14,230 bases of DNA, taken from positions 1 through 14,230 of the forward strand of contig NZ_SMMD01000893.1 of the NCBI RefSeq assembly GCF_009711475.1. The letters run 5' to 3'. The stretch comes from Fulvivirga aurantia (GTDB lineage Bacteria > Bacteroidota > Bacteroidia > Cytophagales > Cyclobacteriaceae). Position 1 is the stretch's first letter, and each line of letters starts with the position of its first letter. Shown piece by piece: positions 8,162 through 14,230 of the stretch. Both the position numbers and the translations under genes were made by a program. The notes beneath the pieces were generated by a model, which did no database searches, was not told where the DNA came from, and was given only the letters and a program-made list of their open reading frames with translations.

Positions 8162-8925
8162 GAAAATTTATCCTAGTGACAATATTGCCATGTGCTTTAT
8201 GGGCATGCAATCAACCAGCCGAAAATACTGTAGAAAATGTTGAAGTAAATCCGGCTGCAGAAGGTTTTAATCTCAAAGAGTCTGATTCTGTTGCAATTAC
8301 TATTGCTGATAGTGTGATGGTGGCAATGGGAGGTAGAGAGGCCTGGGATAACACCAAAGTAATCTCCTGGAATTTTTTCGGTATACGAGACCTGGTATGG
8401 GATAAGTCTACAGGTCGGGTGAGAATTGAAGATAAAAGAGACAGTTCGATTTACTTGGTAAATATTCATGAAAACACAGGTCGGGTAATGAGAAATGGAG
8501 AGGAAGTGACCCAGCCAGACTCTTTGAAGAAATATGTAGAGCGTGGAAAAAGCATTTGGATCAACGATTCCTATTGGTTGGTAATGCCTTTTAAGCTCAA
8601 AGACTCTGGTGTTACTTTAAAATATGATCGAAAAGATACTACTCAGGCAGGTGAGCAAGCGCATATTCTAGCCCTTACTTTTAACAATGTGGGTGATACT
8701 CCAAATAATAAATATGAGGTTTTTGTAGATGAAGAGGATAACCTTATCAAGCAATGGAGCTATTTCAGAAGCTTCGAACAAGATAGTGCAAGCGCTATCT
8801 GGCCTTGGGATAATTATAAGGAGTATAATGGCATATTGCTTTCGGCTGATCGATCAGATAACAGAGGACCTAAAGCGGTAAAGGTCACTGATGAAGTGCC
8901 TGAAGAGGTATTTACAGAATTCTAG
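8158..8925 (+). CDS. Putative lipoprotein of unknown function (255 aa), coupled to the propeller protein
   Basis: MRKFILVTILPCALWACNQP is a type II signal peptide with lipobox LWAC; C17 would be lipidated, followed by a flexible acidic stretch. The mature part (about 40-255) is rich in beta strands and aromatic residues: VAMGGREAWDNTKVISWNFF (55-74), RGKSIWINDSYWLVMPFKLK (129-148), YEVFVDEEDNLIKQWSYF (186-203) and IWPWDNYKEYNGILLSADRS (214-233). The pattern resembles small lipoproteins of Bacteroidota annotated only as domains of unknown function (possibly the DUF6503 type) and has a general LolA/LppX-like flavour; neither was tested. The ATG shares the sequence ATGA with the stop of the upstream gene, so the two are probably translationally coupled and their products may act together in the periplasm. 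No catalytic motif was recognised. Confidence 0.85.
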   Translation: MRKFILVTILPCALWACNQPAENTVENVEVNPAAEGFNLKESDSVAITIADSVMVAMGGREAWDNTKVISWNFFGIRDLVWDKSTGRVRIEDKRDSSIYLVNIHENTGRVMRNGEEVTQPDSLKKYVERGKSIWINDSYWLVMPFKLKDSGVTLKYDRKDTTQAGEQAHILALTFNNVGDTPNNKYEVFVDEEDNLIKQWSYFRSFEQDSASAIWPWDNYKEYNGILLSADRSDNRGPKAVKVTDEVPEEVFTEF

Positions 8926-8926
8926 A

Positions 8927-8957
8927 TTGTAAAAGGGCGAATAAACCATTATCTTAT
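8927..8957 (+). promoter_or_regulatory. Probable promoter of the TetR-family gene
   Basis: TTG at 8927-8929 stands 20 bases before TATCTTAT (8950-8957), a six-of-eight match to TAnnTTTG. The spacing is good but the -7 box is weak. Its last three bases lie inside the operator palindrome, as expected for a repressed promoter; transcription would begin within the operator. Confidence 0.4.
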
Positions 8958-8972
8958 GACCAATCGGTCATA
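8955..8972. promoter_or_regulatory. TetR-type operator palindrome
   Basis: TATGACCAATCGGTCATA is a perfect inverted repeat: seven-base arms TATGACC and GGTCATA around AATC. It ends two bases before the repressor ATG and overlaps the expected -7 and transcription start. GACC-N4-GGTC cores are well known as sites of TetR-family repressors such as AcrR and NemR. Autorepression is therefore very likely, though inferred. No second copy was found before the downstream genes. Confidence 0.75.
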
Positions 8973-8974
8973 CT

Positions 8975-9562
8975 ATGCCTTCATCAACGTACAAGAGATT
9001 ATCAGAAAAAAAGAAAAATAGTTTTGAGCAAGCCGCCATCGGAGAGTTTGCCAAACACGGCTATCATCAATCTTCTATTTCCCGATTGGTAAAAACATTG
9101 GGCATAGCCAAGGGTAGTGTTTATCAATACTTTGAAAATAAAAAGGCACTTTATCAATATTTGATTGATGATACTGCCAATCAATTGGCCGAAGTAATAG
9201 CATACTTAGATAGCCAGGCAGGTGATGATCTGGCCGATTGGTTTGTGCATAGAACTATAGCCGAGTTAAAGTTTTCGAGGCAGTTAGGTGATAAATTTGA
9301 TCTGTTAATTAACCTAAAACATGATCATTCTGAAGAACTTTCAGCAATGAAATCAGAAGTCCTTGACAAGCAAAAATCGTTGCTGAAAAATGCCATCGAA
9401 TCTAGAGTCTCCTCTCAGAAGCTGGTTGATCCATTATTATTTGTACTAAGTGCTGTTAAGGATGAATTTATTCTAAAAAATAAGAGTGCTTTACGAACAG
9501 ACGAAGCGTTGCTTAAAGAATTATATGCAGTCACCAATATCCTGTTTGTGGCAAATGCTTAG
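8975..9562 (+). CDS. TetR/AcrR-family transcriptional regulator
   Basis: The 195-residue protein has the usual family length. The N-terminal DNA-binding domain covers about residues 13-60: a first helix around SFEQAAIGEFAKHGYHQSSI, then the helix-turn-helix ISRLVKTLGIAKGSVYQYFE, with the recognition helix at GSVYQYF (47-53) and the typical NKKALYQYL that follows. The remaining 135 residues are helical and form the variable ligand and dimer domain; the ligand cannot be deduced. The ATG follows the operator by two bases, so transcripts would carry a very short leader. The gene begins 49 bases after the lipoprotein gene. Downstream lies an outer-membrane protein gene in the same direction, a plausible but unproven second target. 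TetR regulators of this type often control lipid, efflux or stress genes. Confidence 0.93.
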   Translation: MPSSTYKRLSEKKKNSFEQAAIGEFAKHGYHQSSISRLVKTLGIAKGSVYQYFENKKALYQYLIDDTANQLAEVIAYLDSQAGDDLADWFVHRTIAELKFSRQLGDKFDLLINLKHDHSEELSAMKSEVLDKQKSLLKNAIESRVSSQKLVDPLLFVLSAVKDEFILKNKSALRTDEALLKELYAVTNILFVANA

Positions 9563-9586
9563 CTACATCATTTCATAAAAGATTCA

Positions 9587-9594
9587 TAGATTTG
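9587..9594 (+). promoter_or_regulatory. Possible -7 box before the acyloxyacyl hydrolase-type gene
   Basis: TAGATTTG fully matches TAnnTTTG and would start transcription near 9600, before the ATG at 9617. No TTG is found at the expected -33 position, so either the promoter needs an activator or the gene is read through from the TetR gene. Confidence 0.3.
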
Positions 9595-9616
9595 CCAGAA
9601 TTCTGATTTGGTGAAG

Positions 9617-10732
9617 ATGATAAGAGCCCTAATTATATTTGCTGTCTTATTGGTTGGTTTGGATGCGCATGCACAGGAGGCGAAAAAACCTATATGGTCG
9701 TTTGGAGCTAATCCGTACTATGGAGGTGTATTGCGGTATAAACCAAATATGCCTAAACTAAAGCTTACCAATTTATATGGCATTGAGCTTTACGCCAACA
9801 AAATGACCAATGGCAACAAAGCATGGCAGAGCATCTTTAATTACCCTCAGGTAGGTCACGCTTTTGAGTATTACAATTATGGAGACCCTGATGAGCTGGG
9901 CGAAGTATATTCACTCTCAAGCTATTTAGACTTCACAACCAGTAAAGATAAGAAAGGGCAATTCAGATTTAATATTGGTACAGGTTTGGTCTACTCTACC
10001 AGAACTTTCGATGAAGAAACTAATCCTGAAAATAAGGCGGTTAGTAGTACCATTAGTTACATTCTCAGGGGTACGATGCATTATGAAGTGCAATTAAATC
10101 CCAATTATTATATCAATTTTAACGCTGCTTTTAGGCACTACTCAAATGGCAAGTTAAATATGCCCAACAATGGCATGAATTTTCCCGCAATCGGAGTTGG
10201 GTTGCGCTATGTGCCAAATCCTGGAAATCTGACATTCTACAAAGACACGACCACACGAATAGACCCTAAGCTTAAATTTAATCTTATGGCTTCTCGCTCC
10301 TGGAGAGAGGTTTGGCGAGAGGATTTTAAACATACCGCCTACAGTGCTTCTTTTTATGTAAGTAAGCAAGTGACAAGGTTTAACAGTGCTTTGCTTGGTG
10401 TTGATGGCTTTTGGTATGACAGAGAGTCGATGAAGAGAGCACACTCTACATGGAAAGCTGGAGATCCATCTGTGCCCGAAGATTTTGAGCCAGATCTTGA
10501 CGGCCGGCAGTTGGCCATAACAGCAGGCACAGAAATACTTCTAGGAAAGATGATAGTGATCGTACAGGGTGGTTACTACCTGTTTAAGCCCCAAAAAATA
10601 TATGATGCTACCTGGTACCAGCGTTATGGTCTTAAGTACTACCCTTTAAAAAATGCCTTTGGTCAGATCACACTTAAGGCCCACAGCCGTACTGCAGATA
10701 TGGTTGAGTTTGGAGTTGGGGTGACCCTTTAA
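9617..10732 (+). CDS. Acyloxyacyl hydrolase / PagL-family outer-membrane protein (putative lipid A deacylase)
   Basis: Three in-frame starts exist: TTG 9608, GTG 9611 and ATG 9617. ATG is chosen because it leaves a compact signal peptide, MIRALIIFAVLLVGLDAHAQ. Residues below count from the TTG start (374 aa). The mature part alternates polar and aromatic residues like a beta barrel. The family hallmark FRHYSNGKLNMPNNGMN (175-191) carries H177 and S179, matching the His and Ser of Pseudomonas PagL (H126, S128), which removes a 3-acyl chain from lipid A in the outer membrane. The third PagL catalytic position, E140, aligns with N191 here. The motif region plus about 170 further residues makes it roughly twice PagL length, as I recall for Bacteroidota homologues. 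It sits just after the TetR gene and could be its target. Family call likely; activity uncertain because of the Asn. Confidence 0.8.
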   Translation: MIRALIIFAVLLVGLDAHAQEAKKPIWSFGANPYYGGVLRYKPNMPKLKLTNLYGIELYANKMTNGNKAWQSIFNYPQVGHAFEYYNYGDPDELGEVYSLSSYLDFTTSKDKKGQFRFNIGTGLVYSTRTFDEETNPENKAVSSTISYILRGTMHYEVQLNPNYYINFNAAFRHYSNGKLNMPNNGMNFPAIGVGLRYVPNPGNLTFYKDTTTRIDPKLKFNLMASRSWREVWREDFKHTAYSASFYVSKQVTRFNSALLGVDGFWYDRESMKRAHSTWKAGDPSVPEDFEPDLDGRQLAITAGTEILLGKMIVIVQGGYYLFKPQKIYDATWYQRYGLKYYPLKNAFGQITLKAHSRTADMVEFGVGVTL

Positions 10733-10815
10733 ATACAAAATCATCATCGCTTTCTTTAGATAACTTCGTATATTTCTATACTGCGCCTAAGAATTGGCCA
10801 ATCGCATGATAGATT

Positions 10816-12738
10816 ATGGGCAGTAAAGAAAACCTACATACTGGAGATTTTAACAGGAGTGAAAAACGCTTCCGGGCACTTATTGACAATGCTTATGAAG
10901 GCATTGTGCTTTATGACGAGGAAGGATATATCACCTATGTGAGTCCATCTGTAAAAAATTTTGGAGGTTATGAGGAGGCTGATTTATACAACAGGAAGGG
11001 AATTGAGTTTATCCACCCCGATGACAAGCCCGATTGCTATGAACAGTTTGCAAAAGCCGCAGATAACCCGGGAAAATCAGTTACATTCAGACAACGCCTA
11101 CAGGTAAAGGATGGCCGATACGTGTGGTGTGAAACCACACTCACCAATTTGTTGCACGAACCAAGTGTCGGAGGGATTGTATCTAATTTTAGAGACATTT
11201 CTGCACAGAAAGAAGCAGAAGATAAACTCAAGGAAAGCAAGTTTCTACTTGAGAGCATTAACCAGAATATTACCGAGGCGCTTTATAGAAATCTCCCGGG
11301 TGAAAAATTTGTCTATGTAAACCACGCCTTTCTTAATTTATTTGGCTTCGACTCCTTAGAAGAGCTTAACAAGGTAAAACCGAGCACATTATACGTAAAC
11401 GATAACCAGCGAATGAAAATCAAAAAGTTGCTGGTTGAGAATAAGCGTATTACTAATGTCGAAATCAAATTTCGCAGAAAAAATGGAGAAGAGTTTTGGG
11501 GACTAATCAGCAGTAGATTAGGTGAAGGCAGTGAGCATCAGGAGATTTACGATGGAGCCATCAGAGATATTACTTCAGAAAAACTGGCTCGGGAAAGACT
11601 AAGGGAGAGCGAACAACTGCTTTCTTCCATAAACCTAAATATAAAGGAAGGCATTTATCGGAGCACTTTTAAGCAAGGGCTGGTGTATGTCAATGACGCT
11701 TTCGTTGAGATGTTTGGCTTTGACAGTAATGAAGACGTGATGGCGGTAAATATTTACGACTTGTACAACGATGCCGAGCAAAGAGAAACCATCATAGAAA
11801 ACCTCAGGCGGTTGGGCTCCATTAGAAATGAGGAAGTTTTATTCAAGAGGAAAAATGGCGATACTTTCTGGGGTTTAATGAGTAGCTACGTCATCAAAGA
11901 AGATGGTGAGGAGTACTTTGATGGAGCGATAAGAGATATCTCGGACTTAAAGCAAGTCGAAGATCAGCTGATCATGCTAAATGACGAACTCAGGAAGCAA
12001 AACCAGGCGCTTGCAGCGAGAGAAGAGGCCTTAAATATAGCCATGAAAGAGCTTTCAGATAGAAACTTTGAGTTAGATCAATTGGTCTATAAGACCTCTC
12101 ACGACATACGCTCACCACTCACATCTATTCTCGGTTTGGTCAACATCGCCAAACAAGACGATACTCCCGGATCTAAGGAAGGCTATCTCGATAAAATAGA
12201 GCAAAGTGTAATGAAGCTTGACGATTTTGTAAAATCGATGCTTAATTACGCCAAGGCCAGTAGAGCCGATGTGCAAATAGAAGAACTGCAACTTAAGGAG
12301 CTCATCAATGGTTGTATTGCAGATTTGGAATACCTGGATGGTTACAAGAGACTGAAAACCACAGTGAATGTGAAAGGTAAAAATCATGCTTTTAAAACAG
12401 ATCCATTACGCCTTAAAATTATTTTCAGCAATATCATTTCTAATGCTTTCAAGTACCAGGATGAAGAAAAGGAGAATAGTTATCTCAATATCACTGTTGA
12501 CATCAAGTCTGCTGGTGTGACTATCAAGTTTGAAGATAACGGGATTGGCATAGATCAGACTCATCGTGATAAAATCTTCGATATGTTTTACAGGGCCACA
12601 GAAAAATCAGAAGGTTCTGGCCTGGGCATGTACATTGTTAAGCAATCTATCGATAAACTGGGAGGCACTATTAATATCGAAAGTGAAGCTAAAAAAGGCA
12701 CTCAGATAGACATCTTTTTGCCTAATACAGAAGCCTAA
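10816..12738 (+). CDS. Cytoplasmic triple-PAS sensor histidine kinase
   Basis: The 640-residue protein has no signal peptide or membrane helix, so it should sense a cytoplasmic cue. PAS1 covers about 17-128 (RFRALIDNAYEGIVLYDEEG, ending NFRDISAQ). PAS2 (143-252) and PAS3 (267-375) are near-duplicates of each other. A coiled-coil linker (about 377-420) leads to the dimerisation helix with phospho-acceptor H429 in TSHDIRSPLTSILG. The ATPase domain has N-box N543 (SNAFKYQ), G1 box EDNGIGID (573-580), F box FDMFYRAT and G2 box GSGLGMY (600-606). All catalytic motifs are present. No receiver domain is attached and no response regulator gene lies in the window, so it is an orphan here. The gene starts 83 bases after the previous stop; a -7-like TATATTTC lies at 10769-10776 without a good -33. 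Confidence 0.95.
   Translation: MGSKENLHTGDFNRSEKRFRALIDNAYEGIVLYDEEGYITYVSPSVKNFGGYEEADLYNRKGIEFIHPDDKPDCYEQFAKAADNPGKSVTFRQRLQVKDGRYVWCETTLTNLLHEPSVGGIVSNFRDISAQKEAEDKLKESKFLLESINQNITEALYRNLPGEKFVYVNHAFLNLFGFDSLEELNKVKPSTLYVNDNQRMKIKKLLVENKRITNVEIKFRRKNGEEFWGLISSRLGEGSEHQEIYDGAIRDITSEKLARERLRESEQLLSSINLNIKEGIYRSTFKQGLVYVNDAFVEMFGFDSNEDVMAVNIYDLYNDAEQRETIIENLRRLGSIRNEEVLFKRKNGDTFWGLMSSYVIKEDGEEYFDGAIRDISDLKQVEDQLIMLNDELRKQNQALAAREEALNIAMKELSDRNFELDQLVYKTSHDIRSPLTSILGLVNIAKQDDTPGSKEGYLDKIEQSVMKLDDFVKSMLNYAKASRADVQIEELQLKELINGCIADLEYLDGYKRLKTTVNVKGKNHAFKTDPLRLKIIFSNIISNAFKYQDEEKENSYLNITVDIKSAGVTIKFEDNGIGIDQTHRDKIFDMFYRATEKSEGSGLGMYIVKQSIDKLGGTINIESEAKKGTQIDIFLPNTEA
11242..11571 (+). repeat. 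Second PAS domain of the histidine kinase, first copy of an internal duplication
   Basis: Residues 143-252 align along their length with residues 267-375. Shared blocks include LL-SIN-NI, VYVN-AF, FGFDS, FKRKNG/FRRKNG, FWGL and an identical DGAIRDI. The offset is 124 residues at the start and 123 at the end. Confidence 0.8.
11614..11940 (+). repeat. Third PAS domain of the histidine kinase, second copy of the duplication
   Basis: Residues 267-375 repeat the PAS2 pattern, including VYVNDAFVEMFGFDS, FKRKNGDTFWGL and DGAIRDI. The first PAS domain (about 17-128) is clearly less similar, so the duplication involves only PAS2 and PAS3. Confidence 0.8.
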
Positions 12739-12752
12739 TTTGCTGCTAATCA

Positions 12753-12783
12753 TTGGGCAATTAACATTATCGAACTACCTTTA
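12753..12783 (+). promoter_or_regulatory. Probable promoter of the M20 peptidase gene
   Basis: TTG at 12753-12755 lies 20 bases before TACCTTTA (12776-12783), a seven-of-eight match to the Bacteroidota -7 consensus. Transcription would start near 12790, about 20 bases before the ATG at 12810. Confidence 0.5.
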
Positions 12784-12809
12784 GGGCTTTCTAACCAAAT
12801 GGCAATAGA

Positions 12810-14177
12810 ATGAGTGCAAAACAATATATCGATGAAAATCGACAGAAGTTTTTAGACGAACTTATTGACTTACTTCGTATCCCTTCTGTAAGTGCTGACA
12901 GTAAATTTAAAGATGATGTTCACCGTGCTGCTGATTTCGTAAAATCAAGCTTAGAAAAGGCCGGAATTGATAAGGCAGAAATCTGTGAAACTGCCGGTTA
13001 TCCAATAGTTTACGGAGAAAAGATAATAGATCCTTCTCTACCTACAGTACTGGTTTACGGTCACTACGATGTGCAGCCACCAGATCCTTACGAGCTGTGG
13101 GACTCTCCTCCTTTTGAGCCAGTGATCAAAAATGATAAGATATATGCAAGAGGCGCCTGTGATGACAAAGGGCAGATGTTTATGCATGTAAAAGCCTTCG
13201 AAACGATGATGGCTACAGACAGCTTGAGCTGTAACATCAAATTTATGATAGAAGGTGAGGAGGAAGTAGGCTCAGACAACCTTGGCATTTTTGTAAAAAA
13301 CAATAAAGAAAAGCTTGCTGCAGATGTGATACTTGTATCAGACACAGCAATGATCTCTCTTGATACACCTTCTATAACAACAGGTTTAAGAGGCCTTAGC
13401 TACTTAGAGGTGGAAGTTGTCGGGCCAAATAGAGACCTTCACTCTGGTGTATACGGTGGAGCAGTTGCAAATCCGATCAATGTGCTTTGTGAAATGATAG
13501 AGTCACTCAAAGATGAAAATAATCATATCACCATACCGGGCTTTTATGACAATGTACAAGAGCTGACAGAGGAGGAAAGAAAAGCAATTAATAAGGCTGC
13601 GTTTGATTTAGAAGCCTATAAAAAAGACCTTGATATCAATGATGTGAATGGCGAGAAAGGCTATACTTCTATCGAGCGGACGGGCATTCGTCCATCATTA
13701 GATGTAAATGGTATTTGGGGTGGTTATATTGGTGAAGGTGCAAAAACGGTTTTACCTTCTAAGGCCAATGCTAAAATATCTATGCGTTTAGTGCCGAATC
13801 AGTCTTCTGAAGAGATAACGAAGCTATTTAGTGATCATTTTAAGCGTATAGCGCCTGATAGTGTAAAGGTAAAAGTGACTCCTCACCATGGAGGTGAACC
13901 AGCCGTGACGCCAATAGACTCAGTGGCGTATGCTGCTGCGAGTGATGCCTTTGAAGAGGCATGGGGCAAAAGACCAATACCTACAAGAGATGGAGGAAGT
14001 ATTCCGATTGTAGCCTTGTTTAAAGAAGAGCTGGGCTTAGACACACTGCTCATGGGCTTTGGCTTAGATTCAGATGCAATACACTCACCAAATGAGCATT
14101 ATGGGGTGACTAATTACTTTAAAGGAATAGAAACGATTTCGCTCTTCTATAAGCATTTTGCTAAGTTGAGTAAGTAG
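12810..14177 (+). CDS. M20-family dipeptidase (metallopeptidase, carnosinase/DapE-like)
   Basis: This is a two-metal aminoacyl-peptide hydrolase of clan MH, about the usual length at 455 residues, probably cytoplasmic since no signal peptide is seen. Metal ligands appear in order: H85 in LVYGHYDVQP, bridging D118 in ARGACDDKGQ, E151 in IEGEEEVGS with E150 as the likely general base, D178 in LVSDTAM, and H425 in DAIHSPNEHYG. D87 supports H85. The lid/dimerisation domain lies between about 190 and 320, with the conserved H211 in NRDLHSGVYGG. All catalytic residues are intact. The sequence matches the group annotated as 'dipeptidase' in Bacteroidota; the substrate is probably small dipeptides, but exact specificity cannot be read. 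The start codon shares ATGA with the stop of a four-codon frame upstream (12799-12813). Confidence 0.95.
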   Translation: MSAKQYIDENRQKFLDELIDLLRIPSVSADSKFKDDVHRAADFVKSSLEKAGIDKAEICETAGYPIVYGEKIIDPSLPTVLVYGHYDVQPPDPYELWDSPPFEPVIKNDKIYARGACDDKGQMFMHVKAFETMMATDSLSCNIKFMIEGEEEVGSDNLGIFVKNNKEKLAADVILVSDTAMISLDTPSITTGLRGLSYLEVEVVGPNRDLHSGVYGGAVANPINVLCEMIESLKDENNHITIPGFYDNVQELTEEERKAINKAAFDLEAYKKDLDINDVNGEKGYTSIERTGIRPSLDVNGIWGGYIGEGAKTVLPSKANAKISMRLVPNQSSEEITKLFSDHFKRIAPDSVKVKVTPHHGGEPAVTPIDSVAYAAASDAFEEAWGKRPIPTRDGGSIPIVALFKEELGLDTLLMGFGLDSDAIHSPNEHYGVTNYFKGIETISLFYKHFAKLSK

Positions 14178-14199
14178 TAACTGCTGCTATATGATACAA

Positions 14200-14230
14200 G
14201 GAGGCTGTCTCAAAAGGTGAGTCATCCTGA
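14200..14230. repeat. Probable left end of a dispersed intergenic repeat, cut by the window
   Basis: Downstream of the peptidase gene the sequence GGAGGCTGTCTCAAAAGG is followed by GAGTCATCCTGA and then ends. From memory, GAGGCTGTCTCAAAA and GTCATCCTGA often occur together in intergenic repeats of Bacteroidota, in which a matching TTTTGAGACAGCCTC closes a long hairpin that may also act as terminator. The second arm is outside the window, so this cannot be confirmed here. Confidence 0.5.

Noticed and set aside
10793..10802. Perfect palindrome ATTGGCCAAT shortly before the histidine kinase start
   Set aside because: A 10-base palindrome is expected roughly once per kilobase by chance, and there is no second copy or well-placed promoter to support an operator.
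11111..11320. Plus-strand 69-codon frame within the histidine kinase gene
   Set aside because: It lies in another frame of the PAS region, which is clearly coding in the main frame, and the product shows no recognisable features.
1..14230. Search for CRISPR arrays, tRNA or rRNA genes, transposases, phage or defence genes
   Set aside because: None was recognised: no regularly spaced repeats, no tRNA-like cloverleaf ends and no proteins with such motifs; the gaps between genes are short.

Overview
This window looks like chromosomal DNA from a Bacteroidota bacterium, most likely of the order Cytophagales; that is inferred from sequence character, not from a search. It is AT-rich, its genes lack obvious Shine-Dalgarno sequences, and several start shortly after a TAnnTTTG-like -7 box with a TTG near -33, the promoter type known from Bacteroidota. 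Protein content agrees: a propeller/triple-tyrosine (Y_Y_Y) protein, a long acyloxyacyl hydrolase-type outer-membrane protein and a sigma-24-like ECF factor.

Layout. The left edge holds the start of an ECF sigma factor gene on the minus strand, cut by the window end. It is followed by an AT-rich 281-base divergent spacer with the sigma gene's probable promoter. All remaining genes are on the plus strand: a small acidic conserved-type protein (863-1150), UvrA (1209-4025), NADP-type glutamate dehydrogenase (4093-5442) closed by a clear hairpin terminator, a kinase-less propeller/Y_Y_Y membrane protein (5525-8161) translationally coupled to a lipoprotein (8158-8925), a TetR-family repressor with its own operator (8975-9562), a PagL/acyloxyacyl hydrolase-type outer-membrane protein (9617-10732), a soluble triple-PAS histidine kinase (10816-12738), and an M20 metallopeptidase (12810-14177). 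The last 31 bases look like the beginning of a dispersed intergenic repeat.

How the genes relate. Most appear to be separate transcription units with their own promoters, mixing housekeeping (DNA repair, nitrogen assimilation, peptide hydrolysis) with signalling and envelope genes. The closest functional unit is the propeller protein plus lipoprotein pair, which share an ATGA stop/start overlap. The TetR gene probably represses itself and may also control the envelope gene 54 bases downstream. No mobile element, CRISPR array, RNA gene or defence system was seen. The most distinctive items are the propeller/Y_Y_Y protein that ends in three membrane helices where a kinase would be expected, its coupled lipoprotein, and the 18-bp TetR operator lying 2 bases before a start codon.
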